A stretch of 64,000 bases of DNA from CAIWHR01 sp963809965. GTDB taxonomy: Bacteria > Pseudomonadota > Gammaproteobacteria > Burkholderiales > Casimicrobiaceae. The notes below the pieces were generated by a model. It was not told the DNA's origin, ran no database searches, and saw only the letters and a program-made list of their open reading frames with translations. The stretch spans positions 186,001-250,000 of the forward strand of contig CAWELU010000028.1 in assembly GCA_963809965.1 (NCBI GenBank), in the 5' to 3' direction. The position numbers and the translations under genes are program-made. This document shows, piece after piece, positions 17,954-28,291 of the stretch. Each line of letters begins with the position of its first letter. Positions within the stretch are counted from its first letter, which is position 1.

Positions 17954-20433
17954 TCAGGCCCGCAAACGTCGGCTCTCCGGATCGAACGGCGATTCGCGCA
18001 GCACCGTCGCCTTCCTGCGCTCGCCGAGGATCTCGATCTCGAGCTCCGAGCCGACCGCCGCGTGCTGCGGCTTCACGTAGGCGATCGCGAGGCTCTTGCC
18101 GAGCACGTGCCCGTAATAGCCCGGCCGTGGCGCGTCCGACCAGCGTGCCGGCCGCGAACAACGGCTCGTTGCCGAGCGGATCCGCATCGGTGACGCCGTG
18201 CACCTCGAGCGTCGACGAAGCCGATGCGGCACGCCGGCGGCCAGTTGCCGCGCGAGCGCTTCCCTGCCGATGAACTCGCCCTTGTCCATGCGCACGAAGC
18301 GATCGAGGCCCGCCTCGAACGGCGTGTAATCGCGCGTCAGATCGGAGCCCCACATGCGGTACGACTTCTCGATGCGCAGCGATTCCATCGCGCGCATGCC
18401 GACCATGCCGATGCCGAATTCGCTTGCCGGCAGCGAAGAGTCGCGTCGAACAGGCCATTGGCGTACTCGATCGGGAAATGCAGCTCCCAGCCCAGCTCGC
18501 CGATGAAGTTGACTCGCAGCGCGTAGACGTCGATCGCCAGGCCGACTTCGATCACCTGTCCGGTGAGCCACGGAAAATGCTCGTTGTCGAGCTGGCATCG
18601 GTCAACTTCGCCAGCACGTCGCGTGCCTTCGGTCCCGCGACGACGAACGTCGCACGCGCTGGTCGTGATGTTGCGCAGCTGCACCGATGCCATCGCCGCG
18701 GCAGCTTCTTCTGCAGGTAATCGCTGTCGTAGCGCTCGGCCGCGCCGGCGCTGACGACGTAGTAACGGTTTTCGCGCGAGCTTGGTGATCGTGAATTCGG
18801 AGCGAATGCCGCCCCTCTTCGTCAGCGCATGGCACAGCGCGATGCGGCCGGCCTTCGTCGGCACCTTGTTCGCGACCAGGCTGATCGAGCCAGGCCTCGG
18901 CGCCCGGACCGGTCACTTCGTACTTGGTGAACGGCGTCAGGTCGATCACGCCGACGTTCTCGCGCATCCGGCGGCACTCGTTGCCGACGTGCTCGAAGTA
19001 GTTGCTGCGGCGGAAGCTCCAGACGTCCTCGCGCTCGACGCCCGGCCGGCGCGAACCAGTTGGCGCGCTCCCAGCCGTAGCGCTGGCCGAACACGGCGCC
19101 CATCCGCTTCAGCTTGTCGTAGACCGGGCTGGTCTTCGCCGGACGCGCGTCGTGCACGCTCCTCGTCCGGATAGTGGATCGGTGAAGACGTTGCGATACG
19201 TTTCCTCGTTCTTGCGCGACGGTGTAGCGCTTGCTGGTGTAGGCACCGAAGCGGCGCGGATCCACGCGCCAGCATGTCGATGCCCGGCTCGCCCTCGACG
19301 ATCCATTCGGCCAGCTGCCAGCCGGCGCCGCCGGCGGCCGTGATGCCGAAGCTGTGGCCTTCGTTGAGCCAGACGTTGCGGACGCCCCACGCCGGACCGA
19401 TCAGCGGGCTGCCGTCGGGCGTGTAGGAGATCGGTCCGTTGACGATGTCCTTGATGCCGCAGTGCTCGAGGCACGGCACGCGCTTCATCGCCGCCTCGAC
19501 GTGCGGCAGCAGCCGATCGAGGTCGCCCTGGAAGAGCTCCTTGCCGAACCAGTCGCGGCACGCCGTCGGCGAAGCGCGCCGGCGCGCCCGCCTCGTACGG
19601 GCCGAGGATCCAGCCCATGCGTTCTTCGCGCAGGTAATACGACTGCGTCGGACTCGCGCAGCACCGCGAGCTCGCGGCCGCCGGCCGCGCGGTACGCCTT
19701 CAGCTCGGGCGATTCGTCGTAGACGATGTACTGGTGCTCGACCGGGATCGCCGGCACGTCGAGGCCGAACATGCGGCCCGTCTGCGCGGGCGTAGTTGCC
19801 GGTTGCGCAGCACGACGTGCTCGGCAGATGATGTCGCCCTTGTTCGTCCTGAGCTTCCATTCGCCGCGAGGCGGTGCGCTCGACGCCGAGTCACTTCGGT
19901 CTGCTCGTGGATCTCGGCACCGGCGCTGCGCGCGCCCTTGCGCAGCGCCATCGTCAGGTCGACCGGCGCGATGTGGCCGTCGTGCGGGTGGTAGAGCGCG
20001 CCGATGATCTTCGGCGTGTCGACGCCATCGCCCAGGTTCACCAGCGGCCACAGCTCCTTCACCTCGGCGGGACCGATGATCTGGAACGGCACGCCGATGG
20101 TGTTGGCCGTGCCGCAGTACTTCCGGTACTCGTCCATGCGGTCGCGGCAGGTCGCGAGCCGCAGGTTGCCGGTGACGTGAAAGCCGACTTCCTGGCCGGT
20201 TTCCGCCGGCAGGCGCTTGTACAGGTCGACCGAGTACTTGTGCAGCTGGCCGACCGTGTAGCTCATGTTGAACAGCGGCAGCAGGCCGGCCGCGTGCCAG
20301 GTCGAGCCGGCCGGTGAGCTCGGTGCGCTCGACGCAGCACGACGTCGGTCCAGCCCTTCTTGGTCAGGTGGTAGAGCGTGCTGACGCCGACGACTCCGCC
20401 GCCGATCACCACCACGCGCGCATGCGTTTTCAT
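17954..20433 (-). CDS. DMGDH-like FAD oxidoreductase with GcvT domain, copy 1 (many frameshifts)
   Basis: ATG 20433 follows GAGGAGAT, and the 2480-base span equals about 826 residues, the family length. The N-terminus has the FAD motif VVVIGGGVVGVSTLYHLTKKGW and TWHAAGLLPLFNMSYTVGQLHK. The histidine of WHAAG is the covalent-FAD ligand in dimethylglycine and sarcosine dehydrogenases. The DAO domain ends near WLNEGHSFGITAAGGAGWQLAEWIV. The GcvT-like half follows (GVIDLTPFTKYEVTGPGAEAWLD; VDVYALRVNFIGELGWELHFPIEY). At least eight single-base indels break the frame, for example extra bases near 20343 and 20305. Likely substrates are dimethylglycine or sarcosine, with transfer of the methyl carbon to THF. 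Confidence 0.85.
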
Positions 20434-20799
20434 GGCTGCGATCTCCTCGGTTTCGGGTTGTGTCTGCCCGCCCCCGATCGATACGGCGGTCCCGGCCGTG
20501 TTGCCCGCCGCGCCACGCCCGCCGTTTGCGCCGCCGAGACGACCAAGGCGCCCAGTTTAGCCAGCCCGCACGCGAAAACAACGCAAATTGCGACTCCGGA
20601 TTGCAGGAATGCGCCGCCGCGGCGGGAGTGGTTCGTCTTCCCGATGTGGCTGCCCACGCGCTGCGCGTGTCGCCGGCCGACAACCTTTGGTCGCTACGCC
20701 GCCAGCGGAGCCTCGGGTCGACCGCTACCATGAGGCTCGCGGGAGATCGTCCGCCGGGCGACGCATGGGCGGGTGAGGACCGAAGGAACGGAGAAGCAG
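20434..20799. other. Divergent intergenic region, DMGDH-like copy 1 / corrinoid operon
   Basis: The 366 bases separate two divergent transcripts of the C1 locus and must hold both promoters. I looked for a cobalamin riboswitch and could not support one. A compact palindrome lies at 20655-20669. Confidence 0.5.
20655..20669. promoter_or_regulatory. Perfect 7-bp inverted repeat, candidate operator
   Basis: CACGCGC T GCGCGTG is a perfect palindrome about 130 bases upstream of the corrinoid-protein start and 220 upstream of the divergent gene. GC-rich palindromes occur by chance in this genome, so support is modest. Confidence 0.35.
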
Positions 20800-21507
20800 G
20801 TGCCCGACAACATCGACGACGATCTGGACTTGAACACCCTCGACGATGGGGAGCTCGTCGCGCAGGTCCACGACGATCTGTACAACGGCCTGAAGGAGGA
20901 GATCCAGGAGGCAACGAGGATCCTGCTCGCGCGCGGCTGGCCGCCCGAGCGGGTGCTGAACGAAGCGCTGGTCGAGGGGATGCGCATCGTCGGCGTCGAC
21001 TTCCGGGACGGCATCCTCTTCGTGCCCGAAGTGCTGCTCGCGGCCAACGCGATGAAGGGCGGGATGGAGATTCTGCGGCCGCTGCTCGCGGAAACGGGTG
21101 TCGAGCCGATCGGCAAGATGGTGATCGGCACCGTCAAGGGCGATATTCACGACATCGGAAAGAATCTCGTCGCCATGATGATGGAAGGCGCCGGCTTCGA
21201 GGTGATCGACCTGGGCATCAACAATCCGGTCGAGAAGTACCTCGACGCATTGGCCACGCACAAGCCGGACATTCTCGGCCTCTCAGCGCTGCTCACGACC
21301 ACGATGCCGTACATGAAGGTCGTGATCGACACCATGAAGGAAAAGGGCATTCGCGACGATTACATCGTGCTGGTGGGCGGCGCGCCGCTCAACGAGGCGT
21401 TCGGCAAGGCCGTCGGCGCCGATGCCTACTGTCGCGACGCCGCGATCGCGGTCGAAACGGCGAAGACGCTGATCGCAGCTCGCCGCGCAGCGCACACGCC
21501 GGGTTGA
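20800..21507 (+). CDS. Corrinoid (B12-binding) methyltransferase protein, MtbC/MttC type
   Basis: I prefer GTG 20800, which has GGAG upstream, over the in-frame GTG at 20773, giving 235 residues. Residues about 10-95 form the helical cap (LVAQVHDDLYNGLKEEIQEATRILLARGWPPERVLNEALVEGMRIVG). The Rossmann B12 domain follows, with the DxHxxG motif in KGDIHDIGKN whose histidine coordinates cobalt, then LGLSALLTTTMPYMK and VLVGGAPLNEAFGKAVGAD. This is the methyl carrier that accepts CH3 from an MttB-family enzyme and passes it on. It heads an operon holding every partner except the MttB protein, which lies at 31867-33435. Confidence 0.95.
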   Translation: MPDNIDDDLDLNTLDDGELVAQVHDDLYNGLKEEIQEATRILLARGWPPERVLNEALVEGMRIVGVDFRDGILFVPEVLLAANAMKGGMEILRPLLAETGVEPIGKMVIGTVKGDIHDIGKNLVAMMMEGAGFEVIDLGINNPVEKYLDALATHKPDILGLSALLTTTMPYMKVVIDTMKEKGIRDDYIVLVGGAPLNEAFGKAVGADAYCRDAAIAVETAKTLIAARRAAHTPG

Positions 21508-21523
21508 CGCGCGGGCACACGGA

Positions 21524-22141
21524 ATGGACCGCCCGCCTGCCGTTCTCGTGATTGCGTGCGGAGCACTTGCCCGCGAGATCATCGCGCTGAAGGACGCCAA
21601 TGGCTGGGCGCATCTTGACGTGCAGTGCCTGCCGGCGGAGTTGCACAATCGCCCGCAGCGCATCCCCGGTGCGGTGCGGAACGCCATACGGGTCCACCGC
21701 AAGCGGTACGCTTCGATCTTCGTCGCCTACGGGGACTGCGGAACGGGCGGGGAACTCGACGCGGTGCTCGCGGCAGAGGGTGTGGAGCGGATCCCGGGCG
21801 CCCATTGCTACGAGTTCTACACGGGCGGCAATGAATTCCGGGCGCTCGCGGATGCCGAGCCCGGCACGTTCTACCTCACGGATTTCCTGCTGCGGCACTT
21901 CGAGCGTCTGGTCATCGGCGGCCTCGGCCTCGACCGACACCCCGAGTTGCGCGACCAGTATTTCGGCAACTACCAGCGCCTCGTCTATCTCGCGCAGGCC
22001 CCCACGCCGGAAAGGACGGCGGCGGCGCGCGCTGCAGCGGCGCGGCTCGGACTCGCTTTCGAATCCACGTGCACGGGCTACGGCGAGCTCGAGCGAAGTC
22101 TGCGTTCCCTGCGTCCGCGGGCCATCGCGTGCGCGAACTGA
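21524..22141 (+). CDS. DUF1638 protein
   Basis: The 205-residue protein begins PAVLVIACGALAREIIALKD, and carries YASIFVAYGDCGTGGELDAVL, HCYEFYTGG and YLTDFLLRHFERLV, the DUF1638 pattern. Cysteines at the strand end (IACGAL), in YGDCGTGG and in HCYEF could bind a metal or cofactor. DUF1638 proteins are repeatedly seen near corrinoid methyltransferase genes, but their job is not established. It lies 16 bases after the corrinoid protein and is intact. Confidence 0.85.
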   Translation: MDRPPAVLVIACGALAREIIALKDANGWAHLDVQCLPAELHNRPQRIPGAVRNAIRVHRKRYASIFVAYGDCGTGGELDAVLAAEGVERIPGAHCYEFYTGGNEFRALADAEPGTFYLTDFLLRHFERLVIGGLGLDRHPELRDQYFGNYQRLVYLAQAPTPERTAAARAAAARLGLAFESTCTGYGELERSLRSLRPRAIACAN

Positions 22142-22216
22142 GTTGGCGCGCGTTCCGCATGCACGCCGCGTTATGCGCGAGTTGAGTCGTCCGACGGTGC
22201 ATTCGCAGGTCCCCGC

Positions 22217-22555
22217 ATGGCCAAGCTGATCGTGATCTCGTGGCGTGACATTCCCGCGCAGGTGGTCGTGAAGCGGGGCCGCGAGACCGTCCGCTTACCG
22301 CTCTCGCCGCGTTTTCAGGAAGCTGTCGATCGCGCCGCCATGCGCGCCGGCAAAGGCAGCTCGGATGCCTATCTTGCCGAGTGGAAACGCAGCGCACCCA
22401 GGGAATGCGGCGACGATCTGGACGTCGAGGCGCGTGCCGAAATCGTGCGGCTCGAAGTGCATTACACCGACACCGACCTCGAGCGGCTGATCCGCGCGAA
22501 GGGCGTGGATGACAGCGCCGCAGCGGCGGAAACCGCCGCGCGCGATGATCCATGA
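22217..22555 (+). CDS. Virulence-factor-domain small protein
   Basis: The 112-residue protein starts at ATG 22217. MAKLIVISWRDIPAQVVVKRGR, LSPRFQEAVDRAAMRAG and DAYLAEWKRS match the small domain named virulence factor in domain databases. The name is historical. No signal peptide or catalytic motif is visible. It overlaps the next gene by four bases (ATGA), so its expression is tied to the methyl-THF genes, and a role in the corrinoid/folate pathway is inferred. Confidence 0.8.
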   Translation: MAKLIVISWRDIPAQVVVKRGRETVRLPLSPRFQEAVDRAAMRAGKGSSDAYLAEWKRSAPRECGDDLDVEARAEIVRLEVHYTDTDLERLIRAKGVDDSAAAAETAARDDP

Positions 22556-23025
22556 GCCGGGCGGTGCGCCATTGGGCGGTCCGCCACGCCCGCGGTCTCG
22601 AAACGTCCTATCGGCTGTTCGAGCGCGCCGTCGTGGCAGCGCACCCGGTCTGGAATCGGATCGGCTACGAGCGGGCCGAGCGGCCGGTGGCCACGGTCGA
22701 GCGGCTGGTCAAGGGATTCCTCTTCGACTGCAGGATGTGCGGCCAATGTGTTCTCGGCGCGACCGGGATGTCGTGCCCGATGAACTGCCCGAAAGAGCTG
22801 CGCAACGGGCCTTGCGGCGGCGTGCGCGCCAACGGCAACTGCGAGATCGACCCGGAGATGAAATGCGTCTGGGTCGAAGCGATCGCCGGAAGCAGCAGGA
22901 TGCGCGACGGCGGCACGGCGATCCATCTCGTGCAATTCCCTGTCGATCGGACGCAGCAAGGGCGCTCGTCGTGGTTGCAGGCTGCGCGCGACAAGGCCCC
23001 GAACGGCACCGGGAATCGGCGATGA
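22552..23025 (+). CDS. Methylenetetrahydrofolate reductase C-terminal-type Fe-S/zinc protein
   Basis: 157 residues starting at ATG 22552 (ATGA overlap upstream and downstream). A dense cysteine cluster CRMCGQCVLGATGMSCPMNCPKELRNGPCGGVRANGNCEI defines the MTHFR_C domain found fused or adjacent to MetF-like reductases of acetogens and methylotrophs, where it may carry Fe-S or zinc and link MTHFR to an electron partner. It immediately precedes the MetF-like gene, so the two products probably form a complex. Confidence 0.9.
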   Translation: MSRAVRHWAVRHARGLETSYRLFERAVVAAHPVWNRIGYERAERPVATVERLVKGFLFDCRMCGQCVLGATGMSCPMNCPKELRNGPCGGVRANGNCEIDPEMKCVWVEAIAGSSRMRDGGTAIHLVQFPVDRTQQGRSSWLQAARDKAPNGTGNRR

Positions 23026-24041
23026 GATTCGAAGACGAGCCGGTGCCCGGCTATCCGCTGCCGATCCTGCCCGGTCACACGTCGCCCGGGCGCCTGGAGC
23101 GCGTGCTGCGGGCCGGCGCCTTCGCGGTGACGACCGAGCTCGACCCGCCCGATTCGGCCGATCCCGAGGACGTTTACCGTCGCGCCCGCGTCTTCGACGG
23201 CTATGTCGATGCGATCAACGCGACCGATGGCAGCGGCGCCAACTGCCACATGTCCAGCCTGGCCGTCTGCGCATTGCTCACGCGCGTCGGCTATGCGCCG
23301 GTGATGCAGATCTCCTGCCGTGACCGTAACCGGATCGCCATCCAGGGCGACATCCTCGGCGGGGCCGCGATGGGCGTGTGCAACATGCTGTGCCTGACTG
23401 GCGATGGTGTTGCCGCCGGGGATCATCCGCAGGCGAAGCCCGTGTTCGACCTCGATTGCATGACGCTGCTCCAGATCGGCCGGACGTTGCGCGACGACCG
23501 CCACTTCCAGAGCGGCCGCAAGCTGACCTTCGCGCCGCGCGTGTTCTTCGGCGCGGCCGAGAATCCGTTCGCCCCACCCCACGAATGGCGGCCCTTCCGA
23601 CTTGCGAAAAAGGTGGCTGCCGGCGCGCAGTTCATCCAGACGCAATACTGCTACGACGTGGCGCGGCTGAAGTCGTTCATGGCGCGGGTGGACGACCTGG
23701 GACTGATCGAGCGCGTGTTCATTCTCGTCGGCGTCGGTCCATTGCGGTCGGCCAAAGCCGCCCAATGGATGCGCACTCACGTTCCGGGCGTCCACATTCC
23801 GGATGCGATCATCGAACGCATCGCCGGCGCGACCGACCAGGCGCGCGAAGGTCGCCGGGTGTGCATCGACCTCATCGGCGAGATCCGCGAGATCAAGGGG
23901 GTGCGCGGCATCCACGTGATGGCCTACCGTCAGGAGGAAGCGGTGGCCGAGGTGATCGCGCAATCCGGCGTGCTCGCGGGTCGCGTCCCGTGGTACCCGG
24001 GCCGCGACCGCGACCCGCAAACAGAGAAGGCAGTGTCATGA
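23022..24041 (+). CDS. metF: Methylenetetrahydrofolate reductase, MetF-like
   Basis: ATG 23022 overlaps the previous stop and gives 339 residues. The TIM-barrel flavoprotein pattern is seen in GAFAVTTELDPPDSADP (Glu of the active site), ISCRDRNRIAIQGDILGGAAMGVCNMLCLTGDG, FFGAAENPFAPP and GAQFIQTQYCYDV. It interconverts 5,10-methylene- and 5-methyl-THF. Next to a methyl-THF:corrinoid methyltransferase, the oxidative direction (methyl to methylene) fits a catabolic role. The gene is intact and overlaps the next by four bases. Confidence 0.92.
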   Translation: MRFEDEPVPGYPLPILPGHTSPGRLERVLRAGAFAVTTELDPPDSADPEDVYRRARVFDGYVDAINATDGSGANCHMSSLAVCALLTRVGYAPVMQISCRDRNRIAIQGDILGGAAMGVCNMLCLTGDGVAAGDHPQAKPVFDLDCMTLLQIGRTLRDDRHFQSGRKLTFAPRVFFGAAENPFAPPHEWRPFRLAKKVAAGAQFIQTQYCYDVARLKSFMARVDDLGLIERVFILVGVGPLRSAKAAQWMRTHVPGVHIPDAIIERIAGATDQAREGRRVCIDLIGEIREIKGVRGIHVMAYRQEEAVAEVIAQSGVLAGRVPWYPGRDRDPQTEKAVS

Positions 24042-24949
24042 CCGATACCGTCATCAGCTCCGCGACCCGCGAAGTCGTCATCGGGTTCGAGCGGCCCTTC
24101 GTCATCATCGGCGAGCGGATCAATCCCACCGGGCGCAAGATCCTCGCCGCCGAGATGGCCGCGGGCGACTTCGGACGTGTCAGCACGGACGCGCTGGCAC
24201 AGGTGGAGGCCGGCGCGCACATGCTGGATGTCAATGCGGGAATTCCGCTGGCCGACGAGCCCGCGATCCTGGCCCGGGCCATCGAACTGGTGCAGTCGGT
24301 GACGGACGTGCCGCTGTCCATCGATTCCTCGATCGTCGCGGCGCTTCAAGCAGGTCTCGCGGCATACCGCGGCAAGGCGCTCGTCAATTCGGTGACCGGC
24401 GAGGAAGACCGGCTGGAAGCGGTGCTGCCGCTCGTTCGCAAATACGGCGCGGCAGTCGTCGCGATCTCCAACGACGAAACCGGGATCTCGCAGGATCCCG
24501 ACGTGCGCTTCCGGGTGGCGAAGAAGATCGTCGAGCGCGCCGCCGACCACGGCATTCCCGCCTGCGACGTCGTGATCGATCCGCTGGTGATGCCGATCGG
24601 CGCCGTCGCTCAGGCGGGCGTGCAGGTGATGCAACTCGTGCATCGTCTGCGCACGGAGTTGAAGGTCAACACGACCTGCGGCGCGTCGAACGTGAGCTTC
24701 GGGTTGCCCCGGCGCGAAGGCATCAACACGGCTTTCCTCACCATGGCGATCGCTTCCGGCATGACCTCCGCGATCACCAACCCGCTGCACCCGGAAATCG
24801 TGAAGGCCTGCATGGCCGCCGACGTGATGATGGGCCACGATCCGGACTGCATGCGCTGGATCCGCAAGTTTCGCGAAGCGCCCGTGCCCGGCGCCGACGG
24901 CGAGGCGGCTCGAGGCCGGCGCGAGGGTGGACGGAGGCGGCGCGCTTGA
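24038..24949 (+). CDS. Methyltetrahydrofolate:corrinoid methyltransferase (pterin-binding, AcsE/MtgA type)
   Basis: 303 residues from ATG 24038. The pterin-binding TIM barrel shows FVIIGERINPTGRK, GAHMLDVNAGIP (the Asp-Asn pair that binds the pterin), PLSIDSSIVAALQAGL, ALVNSVTGEE, CDVVIDPLVMPIGA and TTCGASNVSFGLP. This matches AcsE, MtgA and MtvA, which move a methyl group between corrinoid and THF. Here it would take the methyl from the MtbC-like protein to form methyl-THF for the MetF-like enzyme. The C-terminal 30 residues are Arg/Gly-rich. The TGATG junction ties it to the activator gene. Confidence 0.92.
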   Translation: MTDTVISSATREVVIGFERPFVIIGERINPTGRKILAAEMAAGDFGRVSTDALAQVEAGAHMLDVNAGIPLADEPAILARAIELVQSVTDVPLSIDSSIVAALQAGLAAYRGKALVNSVTGEEDRLEAVLPLVRKYGAAVVAISNDETGISQDPDVRFRVAKKIVERAADHGIPACDVVIDPLVMPIGAVAQAGVQVMQLVHRLRTELKVNTTCGASNVSFGLPRREGINTAFLTMAIASGMTSAITNPLHPEIVKACMAADVMMGHDPDCMRWIRKFREAPVPGADGEAARGRREGGRRRRA

Positions 24950-27007
24950 TGGCCGCGCGGATGCAAGCGGAACGGGAGCCGACGTCGGTGGACGAGGACG
25001 CACTCGTCGTCTTCATGCCGTCGGGCCGGCGCGCACGTGTGCCGATCGGCACGCCGTTGTTGCAGGCAGCGCGAACGCTCGGCGTGGACATCGATTCGGT
25101 GTGCGGCGGGCGCGGGCTGTGCGGTCGCTGCCAGATCCTGCTGGCCGAAGGCGATTTCGCGAAGCACGGCGTGATCTCCCGCGCCTCGCACCTGTCGCCC
25201 GTCGGCCCGGTCGAGGAGGCGTATCTGCCGCCAGCAGCCGCTGGCCCCCGGGCGCCGGCTTTCCTGCTCGACCCGGGTACTGGGCGACGTCGTGATCGAC
25301 GTGCCGCCGGACAGCCAGGTCCACCGCCAGGTCGTGCGCAAGGCAGCCGAGGCCCGCGACATCGAGCTCGATCCGGTCGTTCGTCTGCACTATGTCGAAG
25401 TCCAGCCGCCCGACATGCACGATCCCTCGGGCGACCTGCGGCGGCTGGAGGACGCGCTCGAGTTCGAGTGGCGGCTCACCGGCCTCGCCTGCGACGTGCG
25501 CGTCCTGCAGCAATTGCAGCCGGCGTTGCGCAAGGGCGACTGGAAGGTGACGGTGGCGGTGCACGGCGCAAGCCAGATCATCGCCGTGTGGCCGGGCTTT
25601 CGCGAGCGGGTGTACGGAATCGCGTTCGACATCGGGTCGACGACGATAGCCGCGCACTTGTGCGACCTGTCGAGCGGCGAGGTGGTGGCCGCGGCAGGGG
25701 CGATGAATCCGCAGATCCGCTTCGGCGAAGACCTGATGAGCCGGGTGTCCTGGGTGATGATGAATCCCGGCGGCGAGAAGGAGCTGACCGACATCGTGCG
25801 CGGCGCGATCAACGAGCTGGCCGCCGACGTCGCGCGCCAGGCAGGCATCGCGCGCGAGGACATCCTCGAGGCGACGTTCGTCGGCAACCCGATCATGCAT
25901 CATCTGCTGCTCGGCATCAGCCCGGTCGAGCTCGGCGGCGCGCCGTTCGCCCTCGCGACCGACTCGGCGCTGACCCTGTGGGCAACGGAGATCGATTTCG
26001 CCATTCACCGCAATGCCCGCATCTATGTGCTGCCGTGCATCGCCGGTCACGTGGGCGCCGACGCGGCCGGCGTCGTGCTGGCCGAGCGGCCCGATCTGGC
26101 GGACGAGATGACGCTGCTCGTGGACATCGGCACCAACGCGGAAATCGTCCTCGGCAACCGCAAGCGGCTGCTCGCCTGCTCGAGCCCCACCGGGCCCGCG
26201 TTCGAAGGCGCGCAGATCAGTTGCGGGCAACGCGCGGCTCCGGGAGCCATCGAGCGCGTGCGCATCGATCCCGCTACGCTCGAGCCGCGCATCAAGGTCA
26301 TCGGCTGCGATCTGTGGTCGGACGACCCTGGCTTCGCCGAGGCGACCGCGAACGAGCGGCGTCACCGGCATCTGCGGCTCCGGCATCATCGAGGCGATCG
26401 CCGAGCTCTACCTTGCCGGCGTGATCCGCTCCGACGGGGTGATCGACGGCGAGCTCGCGGCGCGCAACCCGCGCATCCACGCCGACGGCCGGACCTTCTC
26501 CTATCGGCTCCACGAAGGCGCGCAGGGCCGCGCGCCGTTGCGCATCACGCAGAACGACGTGCGCGCGATCCAGCTCGCCAAGGCAGCCCTCTACGCGGGC
26601 GCACGGCTGTTGATGGAGCGCCTCGGCATCGACCACGTCGACCGCATCCGGCTTGCCGGCGCCTTCGGCAGCCACATCGACGTCAGGTACGCGCTGGTGC
26701 TCGGGATGATCCCCGATTGCGCGCTCGATCGCGTGAGCTCGGCCGGCAACGCCGCCGGCACCGGCGCCCGGATCGCGCTCTCGACCAGCGCACACGCGCC
26801 GAAATCGAGCAGCTCGTGCGGCGCATCGAAAAGATCGAGACCGCGGTTGCCCCCCGGTTCCAGGAATTCTTCGTCGAGGCGATGGCCATTCCGCACCTGA
26901 CCGCCCCGTTCGAGCGCCTGCGCGCCGAAGTTTCGCTGCCGGTGCCCAAGCCGGCTTCGGGCGATAACCGCCGGCAGCATCGACCCAGCGCGCGGCGTGC
27001 CAAGTAA
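24949..27007 (+). CDS. Reductive activator of corrinoid enzymes (2Fe-2S plus ASKHA domain, RACE type; several frameshifts)
   Basis: ATG 24949 overlaps the upstream stop (TGATG), and the span equals about 686 residues. The N-terminal ferredoxin domain has CGGRGLCGRC, and the fourth ligand appears in SCSTRVLGDVV once the frame change near 25233 is corrected. A linker region follows, then the ASKHA ATPase core: YGIAFDIGSTTIAAHLCDL, FVGNPIMHHLLLGI, LLVDIGTNAEIVLGNR, and, after a shift near 26365, GICGSGIIEAIAELYLAGV and RIRLAGAFGSHIDV. Such proteins re-reduce inactive cob(II)alamin in an ATP-dependent step. Its presence implies a corrinoid that cycles through Co(I). A further frame change lies near 26780. 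Confidence 0.9.
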
Positions 27008-27089
27008 TCATGTCGCACCGCAGCACAGGGTCGTGGCGCAGCACTGCGCGAGGACACAATCCCCAGGCGCCGTCCGGCCGAACCCTTCC

Positions 27090-27119
27090 TTGACAGTTGC
27101 GTCATCAATTCGCTTTACT
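27090..27119 (+). promoter_or_regulatory. Candidate sigma-70 promoter of the importer operon
   Basis: TTGACA (27090-27095) and TTTACT (27114-27119) are separated by 18 bases and lie about 100 bases upstream of the substrate-binding protein start. The -35 box is perfect and the -10 box matches four of six. Confidence 0.5.
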
Positions 27120-27220
27120 GCCTCATCCGTTTCGGGTGGAATGGCGACCGGGGCAACCCGAAGTTGGCGATACGGACCGACGCGGGCTAGGCTGCATTCA
27201 CTGTCAAAGGAGGTCACGCA

Positions 27221-28259
27221 ATGTTCAAGTCCACCATCCGCAGCCTGATCATCGGCGCGGCGGCCATCGTCGTGTCGGCATTGATCGCCGGCCCGGCGTT
27301 CGCGCAAAAGACCAAGATCACGGTCTACACCGCGCTGGAGAACGACCAGCTCGGGCCGTACAAGCAGGCGTTCGAAGCCGCGAATCCCGGACGTCGAGAT
27401 TGCCTGGGTCCGCGATTCGACGGGCGTGATCACCGCGCGCATCCTGGCGGAAAAGGACAATCCGCGCGCCGACATCATCTGGGGTCTGGGCGCATCCAGC
27501 ATCGCGCTGTTCGATTCGATGGGTCTGCTGGAGCCTTACACGCCGAAGGGCGCGGATCAGGTCAAGCCGACGTTCCGCAGCAGCAAGAGCCCGATGACCT
27601 GGACCGGGTTGGACGCGTGGCTTGCGGTCATGTGCTACAACACGGTCGAGGGCGGCAAGAAGAATCTGCCGAAGCCGGCAGCCTGGGCCGATCTCGCCAA
27701 TCCGGTCTACAAGGACTCGATCGTGATGCCCAACCCTGCCTCCTCGGGGACGGGATATCAGGCGGTCTACGCTTGGATTCAGCTCATGGGCGAGAAGGAA
27801 GCCTGGGAGTTCATGGACAAGCTGCACCAGAACATCGCCGTGTATACGCACTCGGGTTCGGCCCCTTGCGTGCAGGCGGCGAAAGGCGAGCGCGTGATCG
27901 GCATCGGGTTCGACATGCGCGGCGCGAAGGAGAAGACCGGCGGCGCCCCGATCGACATCATCCTGGCCAAGGAAGGCGCGCCCTGGGACATGGAAGCCAC
28001 GGCCATCCTGAAGGGAACCAAGAACCTGGCCGCCGCGCAGAAGCTCGCGGATTTCGCCGTCAGCAAGGGCGCCTACGAGCTCTACGGCAAGTACTACGCG
28101 ATCGTCGGCTATCCGGGCATGAATCCCGCGCCGCCGAACTATCCGCCGAGCGCCGACGCGGCGATGGCCAAGATCGATCTGGCCAAGATGGGACAGGAGC
28201 GCGCGAAGATCCTCGCCGAGTGGACCAAGCGCTACGACGCCAAGTCCGCGCCCAAGTAG
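27221..28259 (+). CDS. ABC transporter substrate-binding protein, iron(III)/2-aminoethylphosphonate type (one frameshift)
   Basis: ATG 27221 follows AAAGGAGG. The first 30 residues are a signal peptide ending AGPAFAQ. The mature protein starts KTKITVYTALENDQLGPYKQAFEAANP and, after one extra G near 27395, continues DVEIAWVRDSTGVITARILAEKDNPRADIIWGLGASS. The PVYKDSIVMPNPASSGTGY and KGAPWDMEATAIL stretches resemble the PhnS-like branch of the Fe3+/AEP receptors. The ligand is uncertain, and the C1 neighbours make a methylated amine or phosphonate worth testing. Confidence 0.85.
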
Positions 28260-28291
28260 CGTCCGACGACGGAACACAACCCGTAGACACG

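Noticed and set aside
20434..20799. Cobalamin riboswitch upstream of the corrinoid protein
   Set aside because: I could not find a convincing B12-box or the expected set of helices. A covariance-model search would settle it.
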